A stretch of DNA of 64,000 nucleotides from Microbacteriaceae bacterium (GCA_025465095.1 JAODME010000013.1:146934-210933); one strand, 5' to 3'. Numbered from the stretch's first letter, positions 8,976-20,073 are shown. A program made the numbers and translations. Notes: a model not told the origin generated them from the sequence alone.

Positions 8976-9587
8976 ATGAACAAGCTTCTCAAAGGCGCTA
9001 TCGCCGGTGCAGCCGGTGTGGCCGTACTCCTCGGCGGCGCGGGAACCTTCGCGCTGTGGAACGACTCGGTCACCACGCCGGCCGGCACGGTCAGCTCCGG
9101 GACGCTGAGTATCGACTCGGGGCTGGCGGCCGGCAAGTGGTTCGACATGTCTGCCGGTACCCCTGGCGTTCTGATCACGGACATCGAAGCGTTCCGGCTC
9201 GTCCCGGGTGACAAACTCCGCTTCACCAAGGTCGTCACGATAAATGCGACGGGCGACAATTTGAGTGCCGCACTCACGGTCGACCTCGCCAGCGTTGTCG
9301 GGGACGACAAGGCTTCGAGCGCCGCTCTCCAAGAGGAGCTTTCCACCAACATGGTGGTCACCGCGTCCAGCGTCGCGGGCGTCACGCAAAGTACCGTCCC
9401 CGGCAACGAAAACGAGTTCATCGTCACGGCCGAGGACTTGGGCCTGACAAAAGACGTCACGATGTCCGTTGAGTTGACCTTCCCGGTGGGCACGCTCGAG
9501 GACATCGACGCCTCGAACAACGTCACCAAGAACGGCTCTGTCAACCTCAACAACCTCAAGTTCAAGCTCACCCAGGTGCGCGCCTAG
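8976..9587 (+). CDS. Secreted protein with alternate (SipW-dependent) signal peptide, TasA/camelysin-like
   Basis: A 203-residue exported protein. The N-terminus MNKLLKGAIAGAAGVAVLLG leads directly into GAGTFALWNDS, the hallmark of the alternate-type signal peptide processed by SipW-like signal peptidases; camelysin and TasA family members share this layout. The mature part is Thr/Ser/Val/Asp-rich and has no cysteine, as expected of a beta-rich fibre or surface subunit (TVSSGTLSIDSG, then a VPGD turn). A GAAAGGA ribosome site precedes the ATG. It is the first gene of a five-gene locus that ends with its probable signal peptidase, and is followed by a hairpin that may reduce read-through. Polymerisation is inferred from the family, not seen. 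Confidence 0.85.
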   Translation: MNKLLKGAIAGAAGVAVLLGGAGTFALWNDSVTTPAGTVSSGTLSIDSGLAAGKWFDMSAGTPGVLITDIEAFRLVPGDKLRFTKVVTINATGDNLSAALTVDLASVVGDDKASSAALQEELSTNMVVTASSVAGVTQSTVPGNENEFIVTAEDLGLTKDVTMSVELTFPVGTLEDIDASNNVTKNGSVNLNNLKFKLTQVRA

Positions 9588-9599
9588 CAGAACGCGACC

Positions 9600-9633
9600 G
9601 GGTCGCGCCGTCTGCCCGAAGGCGGCGCGACCC
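9600..9633. terminator. Strong hairpin between first and second SipW-locus genes
   Basis: GGGTCGCGCCG pairs perfectly with CGGCGCGACCC (11-bp arms, 12-nt loop) just after the stop codon of the first gene. Only a weak T-rich tract (TTCACTT) follows. It may act as a partial terminator or mRNA-stabilising element that makes the first gene more abundant than those downstream. Confidence 0.7.
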
Positions 9634-9666
9634 TTCACTTCGACGACCGAGCAGACCGGAGGGACA

Positions 9667-10344
9667 GTGATGATGAAGCAGCGGACGACTTCACGCTCGC
9701 CTGAGTCAGCCTCCGACCAGATCGTCACCCCCCGCGCACGGGTTGCGCCGGCGCACCGGGCCGAGTGCCGGCTCAAGGCTGGCCGTGCCCTTTTCTCGAC
9801 CGCCTCTTTCGCCGCCGTTGTCATTGCTTTGACAGCTTTCGGGACTGGCAGCAGCTACGCCCTCTACACCGCGTCGACCACCACGGCGGCGGGCGTTGTG
9901 ACAGCCGGAACCCAGAACGTACTTGTCAATGGCGCGAGCTCCACGAGCATCGGGGCGCTAAGCGGGTTCTACCCGTTGAAAACTACAGGTCCGATCCAGC
10001 TCAAGCTCAGCAACACGGGCGACACGGATGTCTCCTTCGTGATTTCCACGTCCAGCGTCGTCAACGCCGACACGAGGGACATCGGTGGTTCACTCAGCGC
10101 CCGCGTCGCCTTCACCTCCACGGATGGCGGGTGCAGCGCGGCACTCACTGCGACGGTCGGCTGGAAACCGCTTGTCGGCTTCGTTTCAGTAGCGAGCCCG
10201 GCGCTTGCCGAGCCCGTCCCACCCGCTACGGGTACGCACTCCTTCGCGTGTCTGGAGATTCGCATGAACGATGGCGCCCCCGTTTCTCTTCAGGGCGGAT
10301 TCGCGGACGCGGGCTTCGTCATCAACGCCACCCAGGTCATCTGA
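9667..10344 (+). CDS. Second SipW-dependent-type secreted protein
   Basis: A 225-residue exported protein with an unusually long polar N-region (about 40 residues) before the hydrophobic stretch and the alternate signal motif SSYALYTASTTTAAG. The mature domain (about 66-225) is beta-rich, Ser/Thr-rich and has two cysteines (in GGCSAAL and FACLEI), consistent with one disulfide outside the cell. It shares layout but little sequence with the first gene. A GGAGGG ribosome site is well placed for the ATGs at 9670 or 9673; the GTG at 9667 is the track start, so the true start is uncertain by two codons. The stop overlaps the next start (TGATG). Confidence 0.8.
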   Translation: MMMKQRTTSRSPESASDQIVTPRARVAPAHRAECRLKAGRALFSTASFAAVVIALTAFGTGSSYALYTASTTTAAGVVTAGTQNVLVNGASSTSIGALSGFYPLKTTGPIQLKLSNTGDTDVSFVISTSSVVNADTRDIGGSLSARVAFTSTDGGCSAALTATVGWKPLVGFVSVASPALAEPVPPATGTHSFACLEIRMNDGAPVSLQGGFADAGFVINATQVI

Positions 10345-11315
10345 TGCTGCCCAGCGCCATTCGCACGGGTCTTGCCGGCTACTTCACAGCGGTCAAGTTC
10401 CCCCGAACGATCACCGCGGTCGCGCTCACGATCGCCCTCGTCTCAGGAGGCTCGCTCGCGACATACGCGCTTTGGACCTCGTCGGTCTCTGCGAACGCCA
10501 CCGTCTCGGCTGGCACGGTCTCGATCTCGGCCGGAACGAGCAGCACCTTTGCCGGGCTCTCCAGCGACAACCTGTTCCCCGGAACGGTTCTCAGATCGTC
10601 CATCACGGTGCAGAACACGGGATCCGTCCCAGTCACCTATCAGGTCACGCTCGCCAGCCCCAGCCCCAGCCCCAGCCCCAGCCCCGGCCCCAGCCCCAGC
10701 CCCGTCGCATCCGCCCTCCTCGCCAACGAGGTCGTCCTGTCGGTCTGGAGGGCTGGGGATTGCAATGCACCGCCGCCGGCAACCGGCGTGGCCACCGGCA
10801 CGCTTGCAACTTTTCCAGTCTTCAGTACGAAAACCACGCTCGCGGTGGCCGGTGCCGCCGCAGCCGAGACATTGTGCTTCAGCACTTCGCTGCCTGCTTC
10901 GGCTTCAAGCGCCCTCAAGGGTCAGTCGGTCACGAGCACCCTCACCTTCGCCGCGACAAGCGCTGGTGAGGCTGTGCAGGGATGGGCTGCCGCCCCAATC
11001 AAATCCACTTTCGTGCAGACGGCGTCCATAGTGACGCACCGCCAAGTGACCTCGATCAGGTGCTGGGCAGGCTCGCAAGGAGTCACGATCAGCTGGAGAT
11101 CCAACGATCCCAACGCGACGTTCAACGTCTACGACGGTCGAGATGGATCCTTGATTCTTCAGGGCATCGCAGCGACCAGGGTGACGATTCCCCTTAGCCA
11201 GACGCGCTATCCGTACTCCATCCGGGTGACCACCGCATCCTCCGTCACAGGCTGGGAATCGAACTTTGTCTCGGTTACGGTCCGTAATCGTGACGGGGAG
11301 CCCGAGTGCGCGTGA
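10344..11315 (+). CDS. Third SipW-dependent-type secreted protein with Pro-Ser linker and C-terminal FnIII-like domain
   Basis: The gene starts at the ATG overlapping the previous stop (MLPSAIRTGLAGYF), not at the far-upstream track start, giving 323 residues. The alternate signal motif is SLATYALWTSS. A first beta domain contains a (Pro-Ser) repeat linker at about residues 104-119, encoded by CAGCCC hexamers. After about residue 230 comes a fibronectin-III-like module (VTSIRCWAGSQGVTISWRS ... VSVTVRNRDGE). The repeat linker and extra domain suggest an adaptor or tip role on a surface assembly; this is inference. It is translationally coupled to both neighbours. Confidence 0.8.
   Translation: MLPSAIRTGLAGYFTAVKFPRTITAVALTIALVSGGSLATYALWTSSVSANATVSAGTVSISAGTSSTFAGLSSDNLFPGTVLRSSITVQNTGSVPVTYQVTLASPSPSPSPSPGPSPSPVASALLANEVVLSVWRAGDCNAPPPATGVATGTLATFPVFSTKTTLAVAGAAAAETLCFSTSLPASASSALKGQSVTSTLTFAATSAGEAVQGWAAAPIKSTFVQTASIVTHRQVTSIRCWAGSQGVTISWRSNDPNATFNVYDGRDGSLILQGIAATRVTIPLSQTRYPYSIRVTTASSVTGWESNFVSVTVRNRDGEPECA
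10655..10702 (+). repeat. In-frame CAGCCC hexanucleotide tandem repeat
   Basis: Eight consecutive 6-bp units (seven CAGCCC, one CGGCCC) encode the Pro-Ser/Pro-Gly linker of the third SipW-type protein. Because the unit is 6 bp, slippage would change linker length without a frameshift. Confidence 0.95.
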
Positions 11316-12037
11316 ACCGCGCGGGTGGCATCTGTCACGCAGCTCTGGCTCTGGCCGTGGCCCTCGCCCTCGCAGCGGCACCTACCTCTCCTCCCGCAGC
11401 GGCACACGACACGTCACACGTCGTCGAAGTGAGCCTTGATGCGGTCTCCTTCTCGAGAGTCGCGAGTGACTTCCTATTTCGCGACGTCGGCCCGATCATC
11501 CCGGGAGCGTCGGTTGAGCGCCCAATCTGGATCCGCAACGCGTCTGCGTACGGGGCGATCATGAGTGTGCGAGTCACCGACCTCCTGCTTGCCGATCCGG
11601 AGTTCGCTGAATCGGTGACGATCGAGGGAAGCGCGGGGGCCGTGCCTGGCGACGTGATGAAGCTGGGCGAGCTCGATCAGTGCCACGTCATCGTCTCGGA
11701 CCAGCACGTGCCGGCGGGTGGAACCCTGCAGGTCGACGTGACACTGACCATGCTCGACGTCGAAGGCCAGATCGCTCAAGGCCAGTTCGGAACCCTTGCA
11801 CTGCTCATCGGAATGAGGGATTCAGTGGCACCTGTGGCAGCCGGAGGTTGCGGCGAGGGCGGTACCGACCCCGGCGCGGTGCCCGTGTTCGACCCTCCTA
11901 CCTCGCCCGCCCAGCCCAGCGCCCTGGCCCTCACCGGTGGTGAGCCGGTTTCCGTGTTCTTCGGCATAGCGGGTCTCCTCGCCGGCGGCATCTTCTTTGT
12001 CATTGCCGGTCGTCGTCGTCGTCGCGCTGAAGCGTGA
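11306..12037 (+). CDS. Cell-wall-anchored protein with LAXTG-type sorting signal
   Basis: A 243-residue protein with a classical signal peptide (ALALAVALALAAAPTSPPAAA, residues about 12-32), an exposed beta-rich domain with two or three cysteines, a Pro-rich spacer and a C-terminal sorting signal. The signal comprises LALTG, a hydrophobic segment (VFFGIAGLLAGGIFFVIAG) and a basic tail RRRRRAEA. LALTG fits the LAXTG pattern used by class E sortases of high-GC Gram-positives. No sortase is in the window. The GTG start overlaps the previous stop by ten bases, with GGGGAG upstream. It probably fixes products of the locus to the wall; that role is inferred. Confidence 0.82.
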   Translation: MRVNRAGGICHAALALAVALALAAAPTSPPAAAHDTSHVVEVSLDAVSFSRVASDFLFRDVGPIIPGASVERPIWIRNASAYGAIMSVRVTDLLLADPEFAESVTIEGSAGAVPGDVMKLGELDQCHVIVSDQHVPAGGTLQVDVTLTMLDVEGQIAQGQFGTLALLIGMRDSVAPVAAGGCGEGGTDPGAVPVFDPPTSPAQPSALALTGGEPVSVFFGIAGLLAGGIFFVIAGRRRRRAEA

Positions 12038-12705
12038 TGCGCCCGGTCCCGGTAAAGCCGGCGAAATCTGTTGGAAGGCGCCGTCGTCCGCCGGCGAAGA
12101 CGGAACGAACACTCGCCGGCTACTTGGGTCTCTCGCTCAGCGCTGTGCTCCTGCTTCTCGTAATCGCACTCGCCGTGGCAGCCATCATCCTTCCCCGGGT
12201 TACCGGGGCCGTTCCCCTGGCGGTGCTCACGAGTTCCATGGAGCCCGGACTGCCCCCTGGAACCCTCATCGTCGTGAAGCCACAGCCGGTTGAGACCATC
12301 AAACCCGGCGACGTTGTCACCTACCAGATAGCTCCCGGCGAGCCCGACGTGATCACTCACCGTGTCATCGCAATCTCCTCCACGAGCGCCGGCGATCGCG
12401 AATTCATCACGCAGGGCGACAACAATGGCGCCGAGGACGATCCAGTCATCGAGGATCAGATCATGGGTGTGCTCTGGTACAGCGTTCCTTATCTCGGGTT
12501 CGCGAGCACCTCTCTCAACGGTGAGGCCCGAACATGGATTATCCCGGCGGTTGCCACCGCGTTGTTCGTGTACGCCGGCTTCTCGATCGCTGCCGGGGTG
12601 GTGGCAGCGCGGCGCAGAGCACAAGCTCGGCGCAATGCCTCCCGCGCGGAGGGCGCCCTGGATCACGGCCCGAACGAGCGCCGCGCGTCCTCCACCGGCG
12701 CGTAG
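12034..12705 (+). CDS. sipW: Signal peptidase I, SipW/ER type
   Basis: A 223-residue membrane protease with one N-terminal membrane segment (about 31-55, LSLSAVLLLLVIALAVAAII) and one near the C-terminus (about 168-190). The nucleophile serine is in VLTSSMEPGLPPG (S68). The partner position carries histidine (DVITHRV, H109) instead of the bacterial lysine, and the third block is ITQGDNN. Ser-His chemistry defines the SipW/archaeal/eukaryotic ER class, which processes alternate-type signal peptides, so its substrates are very probably the three genes upstream. The GTG overlaps the stop of the anchored-protein gene. The name sipW is by function class, not strict orthology. Confidence 0.88.
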   Translation: MMRPVPVKPAKSVGRRRRPPAKTERTLAGYLGLSLSAVLLLLVIALAVAAIILPRVTGAVPLAVLTSSMEPGLPPGTLIVVKPQPVETIKPGDVVTYQIAPGEPDVITHRVIAISSTSAGDREFITQGDNNGAEDDPVIEDQIMGVLWYSVPYLGFASTSLNGEARTWIIPAVATALFVYAGFSIAAGVVAARRRAQARRNASRAEGALDHGPNERRASSTGA

Positions 12706-12707
12706 CC

Positions 12708-14747
12708 TCAGCTCGCGCGAAGCAGCTGCATCGAGGTACCCGAAACCGGATGTGCGCTGCCGGGCGCCAGCTCGATGCCGCCGGCCGCGTCATCCGCACT
12801 GTCCCACAAGAGGGTGTAGCCGATCACGTCCGCCGGCTCAGGCAGAATCACCGTGGTCGGCGATTCGAGGCCGTGCACGATCAGGAGTGTGCGGTTCAGC
12901 TCCTCGAACTCGGGAGTAGACGCCGCCAGATACTGAAGGGTGCGGGCGTCGGGGGAGTCCCAATTCTCGGCCGACATCGTCAACCCCTCGGCGTTGTACC
13001 AGTCCATGCGGCTCGACGACGGCGTGCGCTCGCCGATCATTCCGAAGCGAACTGGGCGGAGGGCCGGGTTCTCCCTACGCAGCCGCAGCAGCTTCTGCGA
13101 TACCGCGAACAGCTCGCGCTGCCAGTCATCCTGTTGCCACGGCAACCAGTTGAGTGCGCTGTCGTGGCAGTAGGCGTTGTTGTTGCCGCGCTGATCGCGC
13201 CCAAACTCATCGCCCGCGGTGATCATCGGTACGCCCGCTGACAGCAAGAGGGTGCCGAGCAGATTCCGCATCGCCTTGCGGCGCGCGGTCAGGACAGCGC
13301 GGTTCGCTGTCGGACCCTCGACGCCATGGTTATAGGAGTGATTGTCATCCGTTCCGTCGTGATTGTTCTCGCCGTTGCCTAGGTTGTGCTTTTGGTTATA
13401 GGCGGTCAGGTCGGCGAGCGTGAATCCGTCGTGGGCGCTGACGAGGTTGACCGACGCGAGGGGACCGCGCTCCCGAGCGAAGACGTGCGCAGACCCCGCG
13501 AGCTTCCTCGCCATTGCGCCGATCCCGTGGGCGGCGACACCGTGCGCACGTTCGGCCGCGATGTCGGTGAGCCAGAAGTCCCGTGCGCTGTCGCGGAATG
13601 TGTCGTTCCACTCCGACCAGCCGTTCGGGAACGCGCCCACTTGCCAACCGCCCATTCCGACGTCCCATGGCTCGGCGATCATCTTCACGCCCGCCAAAGC
13701 CGGATCGCTCACTATGGACCTGAGCAGCGGATGCTGCGGATCGAAAATCACCTGCTCGTCGCGTCCGAGCGCAGGCGCCAGGTCGAATCGGAAGCCGTCC
13801 ACCTGCACCTCGTTCGCCCAGTAACGCAGCGAATCGAGCACGAGGCGTTGAGCGGCTGGTGTCGCGAAGTTCACCGTGTTGCCGCACCCGGTCACATCTA
13901 TGTAGTCGCCGTCGGCCATCTGCCGGTAGTAGTTCGCGTTGTCAAGGCCGCGCAGACTCGTCGTCGGACCGTTCGGCCCCTCCTCTGCGGTGTGGTTGAA
14001 GACCACGTCGAGGATCACCTCGAGGCCGGCCTCATGAAGCAGCTTGACCATGCCCTTGAATTCGCGCAGCACGGCGCCCGTACCCCCGACCCGGGCGGCA
14101 GGGGACGCGTACTCAGAGTGCGGCGTGAAGAAGTTGAGCGTGTTGTAACCCCAGTAGTTGCGGCGGCCCTGCGTCACGAGTCGCCGCTCGCTCACAAACT
14201 GCTGCACCGGCAGCAGCTCGACGGCAGTGACGCCGAGGTCCTTGAGGTATGCAATGTTGCTCTCGTGTGCGAGACCCGCGTAGGTGCCCCGCAAGTCCTC
14301 GGGAACTGAGGGGTTGAGCTTGCTCAGCCCCTTCGCGTGGGCCTCGTAGATCACGGTGTGGTCCAGCGGGATGTTCGGCTTGACAGCGCCGTCCCAGTCG
14401 AATGCATCATTCTGGACATAGGAGCGCCAGCGGCCGTCGGTGGTTCTCGCGAGCCCGCGCGAGTAGGGGTCGAGCAGGTGCCGCGTCGGCTTGAACGCGT
14501 GGTTCGGGCCTACTGGCCCCGCGGCGCGGAGCGAGTACCGGGCGCCCGGGACGAGCCTTGCGGATGCGCCCGACCAGACAGCGTGCGAGTCGCGCTCGAG
14601 GTGAACGGTCTCCGCTACCCAGTTCGCATCGTTGGCGGAGAAGATGCACAACTCGACCGACGTCGCGCTTGCCGACCACACCCGCACCTCGCCGCCCCCG
14701 TCGACAGGTCGAACGCCGAGGTCGCGCAGAACGTCACTGTCAGACAT
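12708..14747 (-). CDS. glgX: Glycogen debranching enzyme GlgX (first copy)
   Basis: GlgX hydrolyses alpha-1,6 branches, mainly in phosphorylase-trimmed limit dextrin. The 679-residue protein has an N-terminal CBM48-like domain (about 1-115), a GH13 barrel with nucleophile motif GFRFDLAPALGR and acid motif [16 protein letters not shown], and a C-terminal beta domain. It is shorter than the second copy (55664-57877) and diverges at both ends. It stands alone, converging with the signal peptidase gene with two bases between. A TACTCT hexamer lies 7 nt upstream of its ATG with no Shine-Dalgarno, suggesting a leaderless message. Its likely partner is GlgP. Confidence 0.92.
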   Translation of the reverse strand: MSDSDVLRDLGVRPVDGGGEVRVWSASATSVELCIFSANDANWVAETVHLERDSHAVWSGASARLVPGARYSLRAAGPVGPNHAFKPTRHLLDPYSRGLARTTDGRWRSYVQNDAFDWDGAVKPNIPLDHTVIYEAHAKGLSKLNPSVPEDLRGTYAGLAHESNIAYLKDLGVTAVELLPVQQFVSERRLVTQGRRNYWGYNTLNFFTPHSEYASPAARVGGTGAVLREFKGMVKLLHEAGLEVILDVVFNHTAEEGPNGPTTSLRGLDNANYYRQMADGDYIDVTGCGNTVNFATPAAQRLVLDSLRYWANEVQVDGFRFDLAPALGRDEQVIFDPQHPLLRSIVSDPALAGVKMIAEPWDVGMGGWQVGAFPNGWSEWNDTFRDSARDFWLTDIAAERAHGVAAHGIGAMARKLAGSAHVFARERGPLASVNLVSAHDGFTLADLTAYNQKHNLGNGENNHDGTDDNHSYNHGVEGPTANRAVLTARRKAMRNLLGTLLLSAGVPMITAGDEFGRDQRGNNNAYCHDSALNWLPWQQDDWQRELFAVSQKLLRLRRENPALRPVRFGMIGERTPSSSRMDWYNAEGLTMSAENWDSPDARTLQYLAASTPEFEELNRTLLIVHGLESPTTVILPEPADVIGYTLLWDSADDAAGGIELAPGSAHPVSGTSMQLLRAS

Positions 14748-14811
14748 GCGTTCTAGAGTAAGTCAGTGGGCGGGTGTCCGTTCCCGCCTTTGACCGTCCT
14801 GTGAGGTTCCG

Positions 14812-15993
14812 ATGCCCGTCTACCTCGACCACGCGGCAACGACGCCCATGCTGCCGGAGGCGATCGACGCGTACGTGTCAGCGCTCGGTATCGTCGGCAA
14901 CCCGTCATCCATCCATAGCCAGGGCCAGAATGCGAAACGGATGCTCGAAGAGGCGCGTGAGCACGTTGCCGCGTCACTCGGCGCCGAGCCGATCGAGGTC
15001 GTGTTCACGTCGGGAGGCACCGAGGCGGTGAACCTCGCGGTGAAGGGGCTGTACTGGGCTCGCGCCGCGGACCCTGGGCGCAACGGTTCAGAGCGCGCAC
15101 CGCGCAGCCGCATCCTCGTTCCGCGCGGTGAGCATCACGCGACGGTCGACACCGTCGAGTGGCTCGAGCGACACCACGGCGCGGTAATCGAGTGGATTCC
15201 GCTCGACGCGCTCGGTCGGATCTCGCTCCCCGCGCTCGAGGCTGCGCTCGGCCCCGATGTCGCGCTCGTGACGCTGCTCTGGGCCAACAACGAGGTCGGC
15301 ACCATCCAGCCGGTCACCGACGTCGTGCGCCTCGCCGCGAGGCACGAGGTGCCTGTGCACGTCGACGCCGTCTCTGCCTACGGTCACGTGCCCATCGATT
15401 TCGCCTCATCCGGAATCGCGGCGCTCAGTGTCTCGGCGCACAAGATCGGGGGTCCACTCGGCATCGGGGCGCTTGTGCTCGCGCGGTCGGCGACGGTCGA
15501 GCCACTCATCCACGGCGGAGGGCAGCAGAGACAGGTACGTTCCGGCACCCAGGACGCGCCGGCGGCGATCGCGTTCGGCGTTGCGGCGCAGCATCCGTCG
15601 CCATCGCTCACCATGCTCCGCGACCGGATCATCACCGGCGTGCGGAAAGCGGTTCCCTCAGCCGTACTCCGCGGCGACCCGGTCGACCGGGTCGACAATA
15701 ACGCGCATTTCACTTTTCCGGGATGCGAGGGCGACTCCCTGCTGTTCCTGCTCGACGTCGCGGGCGTCTCGGTGTCGACCGGGTCGGCGTGCCAGGCGGG
15801 GATTCCCGAGGCGTCACACGTGCTGCTCGCGATGGGGCTCAGCGAGGCGGAGGCCAGGGGAGCTTTGCGCATCACCGTCGGGCACACGACGACGGATTCG
15901 GATGCAGACGCGTTCCTCGCGGCGTTGCCGACCGCCGTGGCCCTCGCCCAGCGAGCCGGCTACTCGGATCGGGAAGTGACGGCCGGTGCTTAG
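14812..15993 (+). CDS. Cysteine desulfurase, NifS/IscS family
   Basis: This PLP enzyme moves sulfur from cysteine to an enzyme persulfide for Fe-S assembly or tRNA thiolation. The 393 residues begin with the family hallmark VYLDHAATTPM. The PLP lysine is in VSAHKIGGP (K211) and the persulfide cysteine is in STGSACQAG (C327). HATVD and the NNEVGTIQP block are intact. GAGG lies 6 nt before the ATG. It forms a unit with a lipoprotein gene and mnmA; in this setting its most direct job is to supply sulfur to MnmA. No iscU/sufU scaffold is adjacent. The symbol is left blank because iscS, nifS or sufS cannot be distinguished safely. Confidence 0.93.
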   Translation: MPVYLDHAATTPMLPEAIDAYVSALGIVGNPSSIHSQGQNAKRMLEEAREHVAASLGAEPIEVVFTSGGTEAVNLAVKGLYWARAADPGRNGSERAPRSRILVPRGEHHATVDTVEWLERHHGAVIEWIPLDALGRISLPALEAALGPDVALVTLLWANNEVGTIQPVTDVVRLAARHEVPVHVDAVSAYGHVPIDFASSGIAALSVSAHKIGGPLGIGALVLARSATVEPLIHGGGQQRQVRSGTQDAPAAIAFGVAAQHPSPSLTMLRDRIITGVRKAVPSAVLRGDPVDRVDNNAHFTFPGCEGDSLLFLLDVAGVSVSTGSACQAGIPEASHVLLAMGLSEAEARGALRITVGHTTTDSDADAFLAALPTAVALAQRAGYSDREVTAGA

Positions 15994-16507
15994 ACGCGCC
16001 GCGCTCGTGGTCGTCGTCGCGCTCGCCCTGACGAGCTGCGCGCCGGAGTCGGGTTCGACGGCGGGGCCAGCTGCGGGGCCGAGCGCCAGGCAGCCGTCGA
16101 CGATCCTCCCGACGGTTCCGGGCGAGATGACAACGGACTCGGTGCAGAGCGAAACGGTGCGCATCGCCGATGAGCTGATCGCCAGCATCGATCCGGCGCG
16201 CATCGTCAACGACGACGAGTACTCGCAGGAGGTGGCGGCTGAGGCCGGTGCATACTGGGGCGTGCTGCACACCCTGACGCTCCAACCGTCCATCGACGCT
16301 GCAGCGGTCGCCGAACAGATCGCCGGTCGGATGACGGACGCTGGTTGGATCGCGCGCGACGGCACCAATCAGGACGGCACTTACCTCATCGCGCTGTCGA
16401 GCAGCGAGGACGCCGCGACCTCGTGGTTCTGCGTCGTCGGGGCCGACGCATCCGTTCCGGGAGACTCCGTCGTGACCCTGCAACTCGCGAGTCCGCCGAT
16501 CGGCTGA
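15986..16507 (+). CDS. Predicted lipoprotein of unknown function
   Basis: A 173-residue protein with a lipoprotein signal peptide: [18 protein letters not shown] ends in an L-T-S-C lipobox, so lipidation is expected on C18. A low-complexity Ser/Gly/Ala stretch follows, then a compact soluble domain of about 125 residues with two further cysteines absent or distant from each other. No enzymatic motif is recognised. The GTG start overlaps the cysteine desulfurase stop by eight bases, so the two are co-translated. This placement between a desulfurase and mnmA is common in related genomes by my recollection, with no known functional link. Confidence 0.75.
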   Translation: MLRRAALVVVVALALTSCAPESGSTAGPAAGPSARQPSTILPTVPGEMTTDSVQSETVRIADELIASIDPARIVNDDEYSQEVAAEAGAYWGVLHTLTLQPSIDAAAVAEQIAGRMTDAGWIARDGTNQDGTYLIALSSSEDAATSWFCVVGADASVPGDSVVTLQLASPPIG

Positions 16508-16542
16508 CAACCGCCCCGCCTGGCCCGCGTACCATTGTTCTC

Positions 16543-17649
16543 ATGAAGGTTCTGGCAGCGATGAGTGGCGGCGTCGATTCGGCGGTCGCCGCGGCGCGCG
16601 CTGTCGAGGCGGGACACGAGGTGGTCGGGGTTCATCTGGCGCTGAGCCGGATGCCCGGCACCCTGCGCACTGGCAGCCGCGGGTGTTGCACGATCGAGGA
16701 TTCGATGGACGCCCAGCGCGCGGCGAACATCATTGGCATCCCTTACTATGTGTGGGATTTTTCGGAGCGCTTCAAGCTCGACGTCGTCGACGACTTCATC
16801 GCCGAGTACTCCGCCGGCCGCACCCCGAACCCGTGCATGCGCTGCAACGAGCGAATCAAGTTCGCCGCGCTGCTCGAGAAGGCGCTCGACCTCGGCTTCG
16901 ACGCGGTCGCCACGGGCCACTACGCCTCCATCGTGACGGACGCGCGCGGCAACCGTGAGCTGCACCGGGCCGCCGCCTGGGCGAAAGACCAGTCCTACGT
17001 GCTCGGGGTGCTCACCACGGATCAGCTCGCGCACAGCATGTTCCCGCTCGGCGCCACGCCGAGCAAGGCCGAGGTGCGTGCTGAAGCCGCCGAGCGCGGA
17101 TTCAGCGTCGCCAACAAGCCCGACTCCCACGACATCTGCTTCATCCCGGACGGAGACACCCGGGGCTGGCTGGCCGAGCGGGTCGGAGCCGAGCAGGGCG
17201 TGATCCGCGACCGGGAGGGCACGGCGGTCGGCACCCACGAAGGCGCGCACGCCTTCACCGTCGGCCAGCGTAAGGGGCTGTCGATCGGCGTTCCGACGCC
17301 GGACGGGCGTCCGCGCTTTGTGCTGGAGGTGAAGCCGGCGACCAACGAGGTCGTGGTCGGCCCAAAGGAGGCGCTTGACATCGCCGAGATCGCGGGCAGC
17401 AAGTTCAGTTGGGCGGGGCTCGCTCCGGATGACCCAACGGCGCCGTTCGAGTGCGAGGTGCAGATTCGCGCCCACTCCGACCCCGTGCCGGCGACCGCCA
17501 TGCTGCGCAGCGGAGAACTCGTGATCACGCCGTACGAGCCGCTCAACGGGGTCGCGCCCGGCCAGACCGCCGTGGTCTATGTCGGCACACGGGTGCTCGG
17601 CCAGTGCACGATCGACCGCACGGTGAGCGCAGTCCCGGTCAGCGCCTAG
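16543..17649 (+). CDS. mnmA: tRNA-specific 2-thiouridylase
   Basis: MnmA activates U34 of Lys, Glu and Gln tRNAs with ATP and inserts sulfur to give s2U34. I start it at the ATG giving [15 protein letters not shown], 368 residues; the ORF-track start lies inside the lipoprotein gene. The PP-loop SGGVDS is at residues 8-13. The two catalytic cysteines are in [10 protein letters not shown] (C98) and [10 protein letters not shown] (C199). The C-terminal beta-barrel ends [16 protein letters not shown] hexamer lies 7 nt before the ATG with no ribosome site, suggesting a leaderless start in addition to any read-through from the desulfurase. Confidence 0.95.
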   Translation: MKVLAAMSGGVDSAVAAARAVEAGHEVVGVHLALSRMPGTLRTGSRGCCTIEDSMDAQRAANIIGIPYYVWDFSERFKLDVVDDFIAEYSAGRTPNPCMRCNERIKFAALLEKALDLGFDAVATGHYASIVTDARGNRELHRAAAWAKDQSYVLGVLTTDQLAHSMFPLGATPSKAEVRAEAAERGFSVANKPDSHDICFIPDGDTRGWLAERVGAEQGVIRDREGTAVGTHEGAHAFTVGQRKGLSIGVPTPDGRPRFVLEVKPATNEVVVGPKEALDIAEIAGSKFSWAGLAPDDPTAPFECEVQIRAHSDPVPATAMLRSGELVITPYEPLNGVAPGQTAVVYVGTRVLGQCTIDRTVSAVPVSA

Positions 17650-17751
17650 CCCGATATCCGGGCCGGATGGCCGCTTTGTTCACCCTGGACGGTGGCCCAG
17701 ACCGGCACTCCCGGAACAAGCCGGCACCCCGCTCCGAGTCGTTCTCCCTAA

Positions 17752-20073
<2,322 letters not shown>

